Counted from the first letter of the stretch, positions 25,246-34,024 are shown. The stretch: DNA of 64,000 nt from Fluviicola sp. (GCA_029866325.1 JARWZO010000027.1:124001-188000); one strand, 5' to 3'. Notes: generated by a model not told the origin, from the letters alone. Translations and numbers: made by a program.

Positions 25246-25797
25246 TTAATCATTAAGTTCGTTGTATAAATCGTTTAACCGCGTACGCAAATACTTCGTT
25301 GCATAACCTTTCCTGCTAATAATGGTTTTGAGATTTTCACCGGTCTGATCGGCAATTTCTTGCAGTGTAAAATCTTCCAGTTCGTTTAAAACAAACACTT
25401 CGCGCTGCTTTTCGGGCAATTCGTCGAGCGCTACCAACAATTCGTTCCAGAAATGATCTTTAAAAAGCGCCAGTTCAGGATTGTTGGAGTCGTCGAGCAA
25501 TAAAATATCCTTAAAACCGATGGATTCATCTTCGGTTTCGTAGGAATAATCTTCCAACGCGTCGGTTGTTTTTTTACGGTACTTGTCTGTGACTTTGTTG
25601 CGGGCAACTCGGTGCAGCCAAGCGCTCACATTTTCCAATTCATCAATGGCAGACAAATTACTGAACTGATACCAGACATCTTGTAAAATATCTTCGGCAT
25701 CTTCATTCGATTGCACGCGACCGCGGATAAAACCAAACAGCTTTTTTCCAAATTGTTGCACCGTATCTGTAATGGAAAATCGCTTTTGTTCTGTCAT
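25246..25797 (-). CDS. ECF-type RNA polymerase sigma factor
   Basis: This is 183 residues from the ATG at 25797. Region 2 (GFIRGRVQSNEDAEDILQDV; SAWLHRVARNKVTDKYRKK) and region 4 (LDELPEKQREVFVLNELEDF; TLQEIADQTGENLKTIISRK) are clear. The start at 25821 is also in frame, but an ECF-type promoter ends at 25827 and would leave that ATG leaderless; 25797 leaves a ~25-base leader. The promoter suggests it transcribes its own gene and the membrane protein gene downstream of 24440. No classical anti-sigma gene is present. Confidence 0.9.
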   Translation of the reverse strand: MTEQKRFSITDTVQQFGKKLFGFIRGRVQSNEDAEDILQDVWYQFSNLSAIDELENVSAWLHRVARNKVTDKYRKKTTDALEDYSYETEDESIGFKDILLLDDSNNPELALFKDHFWNELLVALDELPEKQREVFVLNELEDFTLQEIADQTGENLKTIISRKGYATKYLRTRLNDLYNELND

Positions 25798-25826
25798 TGA
25801 TAAGTAAATTACTTCTTCCATACTGA

Positions 25827-25856
25827 GGAAGACGAATCACATTCGGTTTTACTTTA
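25827..25856 (-). promoter_or_regulatory. ECF sigma-type promoter for the sigma gene
   Basis: TAAAGTAAAA (25856-25847), 10 bases, TTCGTCTTCC (25836-25827), identical in both blocks and gap to the site at 24440-24469, with unrelated bases between and around. This points to autoregulation. Confidence 0.7.
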
Positions 25857-25880
25857 TTTCGAATGAAAATTACTCTTTTT

Positions 25881-26789
25881 TCAAGTAAGATCTTTTAAAC
25901 AACCTTCTATTTCAGGGAATTGAAAGACAAAACCTTCCTGAATTAATCGTTCGGGAATCACATACCGGCTTTTTAGAATCAACTCAGTTTCGGTTTTGAT
26001 AATGCGTGCGCCAAATTCCAATAACCATTTTGGTTGCGGAATTCCGAAGGGAATGTGCAACTTCAGACGCAGCGTTTTCGCAAAAACAGTCTGTCGAATA
26101 GGATTCGGAGCTGCAATATTGTAAACTCCAGAAGATGTTTCGTTTAAGAGTAAATGCTCGACTGCTCTGCAAACATCCAGTTCATGAATCCAGCTGAATT
26201 GCTGATTTCCCGGTCCCATTTTTCCACCCATTCCCAGATAAGCGAGTCGTTTGAAAGGAGTCATGACACCTCCCTTTTTACCTAACACAATCGCCGTCCG
26301 TAACACAATTTGTCGCACACCAAGATCGTTGTATGCGTTAAAAGCTGCTTCCCATTGCTGGCAAACATCAACTGAAAATCCGGTTCCGATTATACCTTGG
26401 GCTTCCGTATTCGGTTTGTCCAATGAATGTGCATAAATGGTTGCACTAGCGGCATTGAGCCATACGTTGGGTTTCACGGTACAACTTTGAATGACCTTCC
26501 CAATAAGGTATGTGCTTTCAAGTCTGGAAGAATAGATTGCCGCTTTGTTGGGTTCGTTGTAGCGGCAATTCACCGATTTTCCGGCGAGATTGATGACTGC
26601 AAAGGCTCCTTCAAATTCGTGCTTCCAGCCACCAACCGTTCTTCCATCCCAAACGTAGTACGTTACGTTGGGAGTGGAAGGCAGTGGAGTTCGAACCAGT
26701 GCGACAACCCGATAGTTGTCTTTTAGGTGCTGCACAAGCGATTGTCCTATAAATCCGTTGGCAGCTGTGATGATGATGGTTGGTCTCAT
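25881..26789 (-). CDS. TIGR01777-family NAD(P)-binding epimerase-like protein
   Basis: This is a 302-residue short-chain dehydrogenase/epimerase fold protein. The N-terminal nucleotide-binding loop is ITAANGFIGQSLVQHL. VINLAGKSVNCRYN and ATIYAH stand where the TIGR01777/YfcH family has them, and a C-terminal DUF1731-like part follows (LRLKLHIPFGIPQPKWLLEF). The substrate is unknown for the family. The ATG overlaps the stop of the DCC protein gene (ATGA), so the two are co-translated. A GbsR/MarR regulator lies just upstream. Confidence 0.88.
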   Translation of the reverse strand: MRPTIIITAANGFIGQSLVQHLKDNYRVVALVRTPLPSTPNVTYYVWDGRTVGGWKHEFEGAFAVINLAGKSVNCRYNEPNKAAIYSSRLESTYLIGKVIQSCTVKPNVWLNAASATIYAHSLDKPNTEAQGIIGTGFSVDVCQQWEAAFNAYNDLGVRQIVLRTAIVLGKKGGVMTPFKRLAYLGMGGKMGPGNQQFSWIHELDVCRAVEHLLLNETSSGVYNIAAPNPIRQTVFAKTLRLKLHIPFGIPQPKWLLEFGARIIKTETELILKSRYVIPERLIQEGFVFQFPEIEGCLKDLT

Positions 26790-27622
26790 AACGCGATAAG
26801 ATTGAAAGCGAATGGAGCGATACCGATCCGAAATAAAATCCAGGTAAAACTTAATGCCTGTGAAAGGTGTAATAATCTAACTCTTCGTTTATGTTCAAAA
26901 AACATAAAGGTAACTACCACACCGAAACAAAAAGGTTGAAGCAGATCAATGTTGACCCCGAATTGCTGGAGCCAGTGAAGTCCAAGATGAAAAAAGAGGA
27001 GTAGGAGGGCACCCAAACAAGATACGAATGAAACTTGACCTAAATAATCGTATAAATTCTTTTGTTTCAGTGAGATAAATACAATTGATTGAATAGCTAA
27101 TTGCAGTCCAAAGAAAATCAAGTCACTGTTTTTGATACCTGTGTAATAATGATTCAAGTGTTGATTGAAATAAACTGCTGTAATACTATTGACAACCAAT
27201 GCACAAATTGCAATAAAAATCCACCTCCAGAAATAAGAAGTTGTAGGTACACAATCACAGTTTCCTGAGCAATCGGAAGGGGCAATTACTTTACGATTGA
27301 AGCTGATGAAACTATATAACTGATTGATCATCCAATGAATAGGAGGGAACATTCCAACCTTTTGTATGAGTGGCGATTTTGTACCCAATACGGCGAGCAA
27401 GCTATCTGCACCATATTTAACATCGCCGGTAGAAATATTGATTAGCGCAATTTTGTTACGAGCTTCGATGTGATTGAAGTGTAATTGCTGATCGTTAACT
27501 GCCTCGTTATAAGGGATTCGACCATTCTCACTTAAGAATCCGGTTCGAATAAAGAGGCCGGTATACCAGTTGCAAAACGGGCAATCTTTGTCGTAAATCA
27601 GCCTATTGTATTGAGTTTCCAT
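26786..27622 (-). CDS. DCC-family (DUF393) thiol-disulfide oxidoreductase-like membrane protein
   Basis: This is 278 residues. The N-terminal domain (about 1-125) has the DCC signature DKDCPFCNWY with Cys14 and Cys17 as a thioredoxin-like pair. The C-terminal half has about four to five membrane helices (about 133-270). A small Cys cluster (DCSGNCDCVP, about 117-126) lies between. DCC proteins are presumed redox enzymes; the attached membrane domain is often a separate feature. It is the first gene of a two-gene operon with the TIGR01777 protein; a MarR-type operator overlaps its promoter region. Confidence 0.82.
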   Translation of the reverse strand: METQYNRLIYDKDCPFCNWYTGLFIRTGFLSENGRIPYNEAVNDQQLHFNHIEARNKIALINISTGDVKYGADSLLAVLGTKSPLIQKVGMFPPIHWMINQLYSFISFNRKVIAPSDCSGNCDCVPTTSYFWRWIFIAICALVVNSITAVYFNQHLNHYYTGIKNSDLIFFGLQLAIQSIVFISLKQKNLYDYLGQVSFVSCLGALLLLFFHLGLHWLQQFGVNIDLLQPFCFGVVVTFMFFEHKRRVRLLHLSQALSFTWILFRIGIAPFAFNLIAL

Positions 27623-27645
27623 GGCTTGTGTTTTTATAGTTTATA

Positions 27646-27671
27646 AAACTTTCAGTAAAAATTGAAAGTTT
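27646..27671. promoter_or_regulatory. Candidate GbsR/MarR operator 1
   Basis: CTTTCA-GTAAAAAT-TGAAAG (27649-27668), extended to AAACTTTCA/TTGAAAGTTT. It is 24 bases upstream of the DCC gene ATG. The same half-sites and 8-base gap recur upstream of the regulator gene at 28229. Confidence 0.6.
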
Positions 27672-27680
27672 GAATGCAAT

Positions 27681-27703
27681 AAAAAGCGATTCCGCCGAAT
27701 CGC
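27681..27703 (-). terminator. Terminator after the GbsR/MarR gene
   Basis: Minus strand GCGATTC-GGCG-GAATCGC followed by TTTTTATT. It separates the regulator transcript from the DCC-epimerase operon, which must then have its own promoter. Confidence 0.8.
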
Positions 27704-27711
27704 CTATAATT

Positions 27712-28209
27712 TTATTTCAACAGATTGAGAATCTTTCCGAAGAAAATATGCTCGTCCGCTTTCATCAATGTATTGGAAAGTCCATCTAAGCGATTTACCA
27801 AGCGTTCAATGTTTTCAATGGTAGCAACAAAGGCTATTGAATCGTAGGATTGCTCTACTTTTTTGAGTTCTGTTAAATGCTGTTGCAACGGTTCAATTTC
27901 CCGACGTTTACGCTCTTTTGTAATGCGTTTGGCGACTTCCCACATGTCTTTTTCAGCCCGGAAATACTCTTTTCGGTCACCGGGAACCGTTTCTTTATAA
28001 ATGAGGTTCCAGTTCATTAATTCTCGGAGATTCATGTTGGCGTTTCCTCTTGAAATGGAAAGCTCTGTCATGATATCTTCGGTACATTTGGATTGATCAC
28101 TCACCAGCAAAAGAGCGTGAACCTGAGCCATAGATCGGTTAATGCCCCATTGAGTTCCGAAGTTTCCCCACGTTTGAATAAATTGCTGTTTTGCTTGTTC
28201 GAGTGTCAT
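27712..28209 (-). CDS. GbsR/MarR-family transcription regulator
   Basis: This is a 165-residue protein. A winged helix (about 25-100; ALLLVSDQSKCTEDIMTELS, then RGNANMNLRELMNWNLIYK, then wing VPGDRKEYFRAEKD) is followed by a helical dimerisation tail. The pattern is that of GbsR-type MarR regulators. It has its own terminator and a TATATTTG -7 element (28221-28214, minus strand). A palindromic operator sits beside that promoter and another before the DCC operon, so I infer autoregulation and control of the neighbouring operon. Confidence 0.85.
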   Translation of the reverse strand: MTLEQAKQQFIQTWGNFGTQWGINRSMAQVHALLLVSDQSKCTEDIMTELSISRGNANMNLRELMNWNLIYKETVPGDRKEYFRAEKDMWEVAKRITKERKRREIEPLQQHLTELKKVEQSYDSIAFVATIENIERLVNRLDGLSNTLMKADEHIFFGKILNLLK

Positions 28210-28213
28210 GATT

Positions 28214-28248
28214 CAAATATATACAATATTTTCAATAATAATTGAAAG
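28214..28248 (-). promoter_or_regulatory. Regulator promoter with candidate GbsR/MarR operator 2
   Basis: TTTTCA-ATAATAAT-TGAAAG at 28229-28248 matches operator 1 in half-sites and spacing. The -7 element TATATTTG lies at 28221-28214 on the minus strand, so a bound protein would cover the -33 region. Confidence 0.6.
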
Positions 28249-28342
28249 TTGTGAAAGAAAAATTAGTCTTAGTTATATTGCAATATTACTATGTGTTTGA
28301 TTATCAATATTTTGTAATTTAACTATCTAACTTTCAGCTTGT

Positions 28343-29767
28343 TTAATCAGTAAATAACACATCAATTAGCAACTGGTTGGTGACAGCACTCAGATAATGT
28401 TCATTCATTTTGACACCATTCACGGTAAGCAATGTGATAAATACATTTTTTTTGATCCGATTTTTCACCTTAAAAACACTTGCTTTTTCGATTAATTGTT
28501 GAGCATAACTTTGTGTAACTTCAAATTCCGTGTCGTAATATTTTAATTCCAACAGATTGATGCAGTTGTCATTGCGATCAATGATGAAGTCTATTTGTGT
28601 TCCTCTTTCAGTTCCTTTTCCTTTTTGCACCCATGAGTATTCATTTGAAATAATCCCGCTAATCCCGAGTGCTTTTTTGATTTGCTTAATGTGCTTGAAG
28701 CAACAGGTCTCAAATGCGTAACCTTGCCATATTTTGTAAGATTGAGTGTTGGATAACTGAAGCCAACTCTCGTTAGGCTTTTGATTTATTAAAAACTTGA
28801 AGTAGAAGATTGAGTATTCATCAACCAATCGGTAAAGTGTATCTTCCTTGGTTTTATGTATCGGATAGATCTCTTTTACAAAACCACAGGCAACCAGTTC
28901 ATTTAATAAAAGTGTAAAACCGCCACCACTTGCAATTCCTGTTTCCGAAAGAATTTCATTTCGTGTAAGACCTTTGTTTTTGCTGACCAATGCTTTCACA
29001 ATAGCAACATGTAGGTGGCTGTTTTTAAACAAAGAAGCATACAGGTTGTCAAATTCACCTTTCAGTTTCGCATGTTGTTTAAAGAACAACTCGTCCAATA
29101 ACTGAGCGACACTTTTACCCGGTTTTACATCTTTTAAGTAGTAAGGAATTCCACCCGTCGACATGTAAAGCGAGGTGACGTCTTTCAACGTCAAACGAAC
29201 ATTATTTAATTCTAAATACGCTTTTGTTTCTTTCAATGTAAAGGGTAACAAACGAATATGATCTGTTACACGATTGTGCAAACCACCTCGATTGTTGATT
29301 ACTTTGTCAATTATCCAAGATGCAGCCGAACCGCAAATGACTAATAGAATGTCGTTTCGCTTGGAACCAAATTGATTCCAAAATTGATCCAATGCAGCCA
29401 AAAAACCTGATCGTGGAGTTTCAAACCAGGCAATCTCGTCTAAAAAAACGACTTTTTTTTGCTTAGTATTTAATCCTGAGATGTATGTTTTTAGCAATGA
29501 AAATGCTTGCAACCATGTTTTGGGTAATACTTCCGGTTTTGTTTTGGTTGTATCTAAGAGTGTTAACCAAAAATTTTCCAGTTGTTGCGACATATCCCGC
29601 TGATGTAAGCCGCTGCATTCAAATACAAGATGTTGCTTATAAACTTCCCTGATCAGATAGGTTTTTCCGATTCGTCTTCTGCCATATAAGGCAAGAAATG
29701 CCGATTCGTCTTTTTTTAGAAGTTCTTGCAGGAGTTTAATTTCTTCTTTTCGACCAGCTACCTTCAT
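28343..29767 (-). CDS. AAA-type ATPase with C-terminal nuclease-like (DUF234) domain
   Basis: This is a 474-residue protein of the archaeal-type ATPase group (COG1672-like). N-terminal GRKEEIKLLQELL leads to Walker A (YGRRRIGKTYLI) and Walker B (KKVVFLDEIAWFE). A winged-helix segment follows (about 265-330). The C-terminal domain shows QIDFIIDRND then INLLELKYYD, a PD-(D/E)xK-like pattern. Members are abundant and scattered in bacteria and archaea, with unclear function; they often look acquired. The upstream region carries four copies of a TTTGGCGA motif. Confidence 0.82.
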   Translation of the reverse strand: MKVAGRKEEIKLLQELLKKDESAFLALYGRRRIGKTYLIREVYKQHLVFECSGLHQRDMSQQLENFWLTLLDTTKTKPEVLPKTWLQAFSLLKTYISGLNTKQKKVVFLDEIAWFETPRSGFLAALDQFWNQFGSKRNDILLVICGSAASWIIDKVINNRGGLHNRVTDHIRLLPFTLKETKAYLELNNVRLTLKDVTSLYMSTGGIPYYLKDVKPGKSVAQLLDELFFKQHAKLKGEFDNLYASLFKNSHLHVAIVKALVSKNKGLTRNEILSETGIASGGGFTLLLNELVACGFVKEIYPIHKTKEDTLYRLVDEYSIFYFKFLINQKPNESWLQLSNTQSYKIWQGYAFETCCFKHIKQIKKALGISGIISNEYSWVQKGKGTERGTQIDFIIDRNDNCINLLELKYYDTEFEVTQSYAQQLIEKASVFKVKNRIKKNVFITLLTVNGVKMNEHYLSAVTNQLLIDVLFTD

Positions 29768-29780
29768 TGAAATCAGATTT

Positions 29781-29881
29781 ATAACTCGCCAAATATATTG
29801 AATTTACTTTTAATTTGGCGAGTTATAATTTTATATTTCGCCAAATAATTCATTTGTGACGAGTTTTGGCGAATTATAATT
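29781..29881. repeat. Four alternating copies of TTTGGCGA(G/A)(T/A)TAT upstream of the ATPase gene
   Basis: ATAACTCGCCAAAT (29781-29794) and ATTTGGCGAGTTAT (29813-29826) are a perfect 14-bp inverted pair. A third copy in minus orientation lies at 29834-29847 and a fourth in plus orientation at 29865-29881. The second and fourth copies match at 16 of 17 positions as direct repeats. They begin 14 bases before the ATPase start codon. Operator cluster or target-site remnant; undecided. Confidence 0.75.
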
Positions 29882-29949
29882 GAATGCTAAACAGCAAATT
29901 CATGTTAATTTAAAGAAGGTATTCGATTGATTTTAAGTGTAATATATGT

Positions 29950-31014
29950 TTACTCAAACGCCAACACCTTCGAAGGATTAAGCCCAACATTGTAAGTTCG
30001 CTCAAAAACTCCCGCCGAACTAAAGAGGTGCAAAAATCCGGTGTTACTAAACCCATTGGCGTCGGCACAGTAAATCTTGTCGGTTACAGAAGAGTAAGTT
30101 ACGCCATACAACGTTGTAATTCCCGCCATTGAAATATAATTCGGAATACTCAGTTGTTCGGTCAGTGCGTCAAACAATCCGATTTGACTCGTACTCGTGG
30201 TATAATCATAATAACTGATAAGGAGTTTATCATTCATGCGTGTCATTCCGCTTGCATCAAACGAGAACGTAAATTCTTTCGTATCGTTCACCGGATTGAT
30301 GCGGTGCATCCGCGAAGGAATAGTGCTGTAATTCCCGCGACTGATCACATACACATCACCTTCACTATCAACGCATAAACTTCCAGGGTTGTTTCCTACC
30401 GTAATACGCTGTATTTCCTGATGCGTAGTCAAATCAACTACAGAAACGGTGCTATCGACATTCGGGTAATTCAAACCGCCCGAGTTGGCAACATACAATT
30501 TTCCATTGCTCACAGCCAATCCTTCCGGATTACTTCCCACGGCGATACGCTGAGTTACCGATAACGAAAGCGTATCAATAACATCCACATAACCGTCATA
30601 ACACGTTACATACGCTTTGGAACCATAAAAAGTGATGGAACGCGGTTGTTTTGGGGTTCCGTTGTGAATCATACTGATTTGTTGCAACGAATTTCCGGTA
30701 ATTGCATCTAGTATTTCAACCGTACTCGAAATATTCACAACCACATAAATTTTCCCTCCGTAACGCTTTAAATCGTTGCCTGTATCTCCTAAACCGCGAT
30801 TGGTTTTTTCTTCGAAAAACGAATTTCCTATTGTATGATCATTGGTGTTGATCCAGCTAAGCGAGGAGTTGTTGTGATTGAATAATCCTTCGTTGAGCAC
30901 CAATAGTCCATGCGAGAGAGTAGTAGGAGCTGGTGTTTCCGTATCCGGTTTTTTCTTCTTGCAGCCCAAAACGGTTACTGCTAAAATACTGATGAAAAGG
31001 ACTCTAAAAATCAT
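29950..31014 (-). CDS. BtuG-like surface beta-propeller lipoprotein (B12 uptake)
   Basis: This is a 354-residue lipoprotein (lipobox VTVLGC, Cys18, followed by a KKKK stretch). The body is a seven-bladed YncE/DUF5074-type propeller with repeating phrases (LLVLNEGLFNHNNSSLSWIN; GNDLKRYGGKIYVVVN; VGSNPEGLAVSNGKLYVAN; VGNNPGSLCVDSEGDVYVIS; VGLNPSKVLAF). BtuG in Bacteroides is such a lipoprotein and binds cobalamin on top of BtuB. Here it overlaps the BtuB-like gene by 11 bases and lies under a cobalamin riboswitch, which supports the same role. Not tested. Confidence 0.82.
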   Translation of the reverse strand: MIFRVLFISILAVTVLGCKKKKPDTETPAPTTLSHGLLVLNEGLFNHNNSSLSWINTNDHTIGNSFFEEKTNRGLGDTGNDLKRYGGKIYVVVNISSTVEILDAITGNSLQQISMIHNGTPKQPRSITFYGSKAYVTCYDGYVDVIDTLSLSVTQRIAVGSNPEGLAVSNGKLYVANSGGLNYPNVDSTVSVVDLTTHQEIQRITVGNNPGSLCVDSEGDVYVISRGNYSTIPSRMHRINPVNDTKEFTFSFDASGMTRMNDKLLISYYDYTTSTSQIGLFDALTEQLSIPNYISMAGITTLYGVTYSSVTDKIYCADANGFSNTGFLHLFSSAGVFERTYNVGLNPSKVLAFE

Positions 31015-32947
31015 AACTCAAACGAAAAGCAATGTTAGTACCGGGCATTAAGAAATACCTTATATAGCTGTAATAATTGTTGGTGAGGTTGTTAATCGCC
31101 AAACGAGTGGTAAGCTGGTGATCTCTCCACGAAAGTTTGTAGAAAAATGATAGATCCAATAATACAAAGTCTTCCAGTAAATTAGATGGAATATTTTGGT
31201 TGAGTGCATACCGTTCTCCTTGGTAAGTAAGTAACAAGCTCGCACCCCAATTGCTAAATTCAGCGTTCAGTTCGGCTGTTCCGGCATGTAGCGGCGAATA
31301 ACTGAGTACATCGCGGTAGGTGGAACTGTTCGGATCACTTAAATCGAGTGTGTATTGAAAGGTGTATTGCAGCCTGAAGGATGTTGTAAAACGGTTTTTC
31401 CGATACGAAACAAGTTGCCGGACTTCAGTTCCGTAAGCGTCTGATTTTCCAATGTTTTGAATCGACCAAATGAATAGATTTTTGGTGGGAATGGCCAGTA
31501 TTTTATCAATCGCGTGCACATAAAACGGTTGAACAGCTCCTTGGTACGACCACCTTGTTTCGTTACCGAATTCTTTATAGTATCCAAAGGTTGTGTAGGC
31601 CAATTGTGCTTTTTCGGGAACCAATTTATCATTTCCGACCTGATTGTAATACAATTCGTTGAATGAGGGCTGCCTGACTGTATAGCGATACCCGGCAATA
31701 AACGAAAGACCTTTTTTGAAGATTTTCCATTCACATGAAGGAAGTAAAACAGTGGTACGCTTGGTTTGATGAGGACGAATATCTTGAATGTCCTGAAATC
31801 CTAACTGCGCTGAAAAATCACCTTTCCACAACCATTTTATTGAAGAAATCAAGTCGGTTGAAAAACGGGTTGGGGGAGTGCTGAAAACATCAGAGAACAA
31901 TTGTTCATACCGAACGCCACCTCCGAGTAAAACGAATAACGAATCACTGGGTGAATGATAGCGCCATTGGGAATTTCCGGTAGATTCTTGCGAAATAAAT
32001 CGGCTGTGTAAATACCCCATTGTATTAAAGTAATTTGAATCAACGTAGTTGAGTTCCGATTGTTGGAAAGATACTCCAGAGCTTCCTATGAAACGCTTGG
32101 AACTTCCAAGGTGTCGTAAAGTAATCAAATGATTATTTCCAAATAACCGTTGATTGGCAGTTTCATTATAAAACACTACTGCTCCTGGCAATCCTTTGTT
32201 GTAATAAGCACCACTATATGTAGCATGTAGTTTTTGCTTCGGAGAAATAAAATAAGAAACAGATGCCGTACCGAACGCGTCTACAAGATCGCCATTTGTG
32301 CGGGAGGTTTTGGTTTTCGTTTGACCGTTCATATAGGTAAAGGGGTAATTACCATCAAATCTTCTTCCTTTTAGTGATGCTGCAACTTGCCATTTGGAGA
32401 AACGCCTGCTCACAAAAGCATGCGCATCTAGTTGACCAAAAGAGCCAAGTTGGGTCCCAATATTTGCTTCAAATTTTTCCACCTTAGTGAGGTGGCGTGT
32501 TTCCATCGCGATGATTTGTCCGGCAAGTTTCGAGTGAATGGGATAATTAATCGAAATCGGGTCATAACCAACAAGCAACAGGTTATTGATGAAATCAATC
32601 GGAATTTGCCCCAAATCTGCTTGGCCACTCTGTGTTAGCGAAAGGGCAAAATGATCCGAAACAACACTAACATGTCCTGCTCCCAAACTCCGGAAGGTAA
32701 CGGTTTTCATGCCCCCCAATCCACCATAACTTTTGGTTTGAACGCCGGTAAACAGGCTCATTAATTGCCCTACATCGGTCGCCAAACGCCGTTCAAGTCG
32801 AATTTTGTCAATACTAACAGGAGTATTAAGGATAGAAGTACGTTGGTTCACTACTACCGAATCCAATTCCGTCGGATCACCCTGACCAAACAAGCAAGAT
32901 GATCCGACAAGAATTGAAAACAAACAATATGTGAGGCGAATACTCAA
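31004..32947 (-). CDS. btuB: BtuB-like TonB-dependent receptor (cobalamin)
   Basis: This is a 647-residue outer-membrane transporter. A signal peptide (1-21) precedes a plug domain (about 25-145; SVVVNQ near the start as a TonB-box region, then DVGQLMSLFTGVQTKSYGGL and TVTFRSLGAGHVSVVSD) and a 22-strand barrel ending in AFRLSYDF with a C-terminal Phe. No carboxypeptidase-like domain precedes the plug, as in BtuB rather than SusC. The only credible start is a TTG one base after the stop of the DUF4465 gene; no early ATG is in frame. Substrate inferred from the riboswitch and BtuG-like neighbour. Confidence 0.85.
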   Translation of the reverse strand: MSIRLTYCLFSILVGSSCLFGQGDPTELDSVVVNQRTSILNTPVSIDKIRLERRLATDVGQLMSLFTGVQTKSYGGLGGMKTVTFRSLGAGHVSVVSDHFALSLTQSGQADLGQIPIDFINNLLLVGYDPISINYPIHSKLAGQIIAMETRHLTKVEKFEANIGTQLGSFGQLDAHAFVSRRFSKWQVAASLKGRRFDGNYPFTYMNGQTKTKTSRTNGDLVDAFGTASVSYFISPKQKLHATYSGAYYNKGLPGAVVFYNETANQRLFGNNHLITLRHLGSSKRFIGSSGVSFQQSELNYVDSNYFNTMGYLHSRFISQESTGNSQWRYHSPSDSLFVLLGGGVRYEQLFSDVFSTPPTRFSTDLISSIKWLWKGDFSAQLGFQDIQDIRPHQTKRTTVLLPSCEWKIFKKGLSFIAGYRYTVRQPSFNELYYNQVGNDKLVPEKAQLAYTTFGYYKEFGNETRWSYQGAVQPFYVHAIDKILAIPTKNLFIWSIQNIGKSDAYGTEVRQLVSYRKNRFTTSFRLQYTFQYTLDLSDPNSSTYRDVLSYSPLHAGTAELNAEFSNWGASLLLTYQGERYALNQNIPSNLLEDFVLLDLSFFYKLSWRDHQLTTRLAINNLTNNYYSYIRYFLMPGTNIAFRLSYDF

Positions 32948-32948
32948 A

Positions 32949-33905
32949 TTAGCGTTTCATAAAAGTGCTTCTGGAAACACCGTTTTCAGTCGTTAATTCG
33001 ATCAAATAAGCTCCCGCTGCCCATGAAGCGCAGTCTATAGCTGTAAATCCGTCTGTTTTACCTGTGTGAATAGTGGTTCCATTCGATTGACGTACGGTAA
33101 TTGTTCCTGCTGTACCTTTTACGGTAAATTGTTCATTTGCCGGATTCGGATAAATGCTAAACGCTAATGCTGCGTTTTCTTCCACGCCTGCAGCTTCGTA
33201 AATAAGGTTATCCAGCGCGAAGTAGCCCGGAGTCAAAATTCCAAGTGCGTTTGTGTCAGATGATTCCAAGGTGAAATCCAAGTAACGAATAGCTCCCAAT
33301 GAACTCAAATCAACTGTTTGCCAAGTGTCAACGATGTAATCCTGTGTACTGTCGGCAAAGCGGTAATCAGCCAAGTAAAATGTCACTGTTCCGATGGAAT
33401 CGTTATTCTCATCATACCCTGTGATCAGCAAGCGGAAGAAATCTTCACCGTTTGTTCCGTCAGGATCACCGGCTGCATTGTTGGGTGAACCGAATTGTTT
33501 TCCAAACGTATCGCCGTTCAGCATGGAAAGTGCAGCATATGTAGTATTGGTGATTTCAATACTAGTTAGTGCTTGTAGATAGCCGAAATCAAGATTCCCG
33601 CCGTAATTCACCGCATAATTGGCACTTCCATTAGCCCCAATTCCTGTATAGGCGCTAAAATCGTTGGTGTAACCTGCAGTCGTAATATCAGTTGAGCTTG
33701 AGTAAATAAACCCTCCCGACCAGTAGCTAAACTGCATGTTGTATTCATTCGGAAATGTAACACCGTTTGCTACAAATGATCCCGAACCGTCGGAACCGTT
33801 CCAATAAGAATCGGGTGAAAGTGTCAGATCGTCAAACGTAACTGTTGTTTGTGCAAAAGCACCGCATGTGGCCAGAATAGCCAGAGATAGTAATGTTTTT
33901 TTCAT
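32949..33905 (-). CDS. DUF4465 surface protein with T9SS sorting domain (B12 locus)
   Basis: This is a 318-residue protein. A signal peptide (1-18) is followed by a DUF4465 domain (about 19-232; VTFDDLTLSPDSYWNG; FVANGVTFPNEYN; WSGGFIYSS; GEDFFRLLITGYDENNDSIG; YRFADS; DTWQTVDLSSLG; GYFALDNLIYE). A type A sorting domain ends the protein (IYPNPANEQFTVKGTAG to STFMKR). I recall DUF4465-type proteins in Bacteroidetes B12 loci, where BtuH-type surface proteins bind cobamides; the T9SS tail here would replace a lipid anchor. First gene of the riboswitch-controlled operon. Confidence 0.82.
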   Translation of the reverse strand: MKKTLLSLAILATCGAFAQTTVTFDDLTLSPDSYWNGSDGSGSFVANGVTFPNEYNMQFSYWSGGFIYSSSTDITTAGYTNDFSAYTGIGANGSANYAVNYGGNLDFGYLQALTSIEITNTTYAALSMLNGDTFGKQFGSPNNAAGDPDGTNGEDFFRLLITGYDENNDSIGTVTFYLADYRFADSTQDYIVDTWQTVDLSSLGAIRYLDFTLESSDTNALGILTPGYFALDNLIYEAAGVEENAALAFSIYPNPANEQFTVKGTAGTITVRQSNGTTIHTGKTDGFTAIDCASWAAGAYLIELTTENGVSRSTFMKR

Positions 33906-34024
33906 TGCTTACGCATTTTATAAAGTTAAAAAAGCAAATGAAAATCAGAAATGAGAAACAGAACTGAGGTGCGCGCTACCCCAATCATGAAACCGACTTT
34001 AATCTGAAGTCTTCATTCAAAAAA

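Noticed and set aside
26685-26705. tRNA T-loop-like GTTCGAACC
   Set aside because: It lies inside the epimerase coding sequence and no cloverleaf can be drawn around it.
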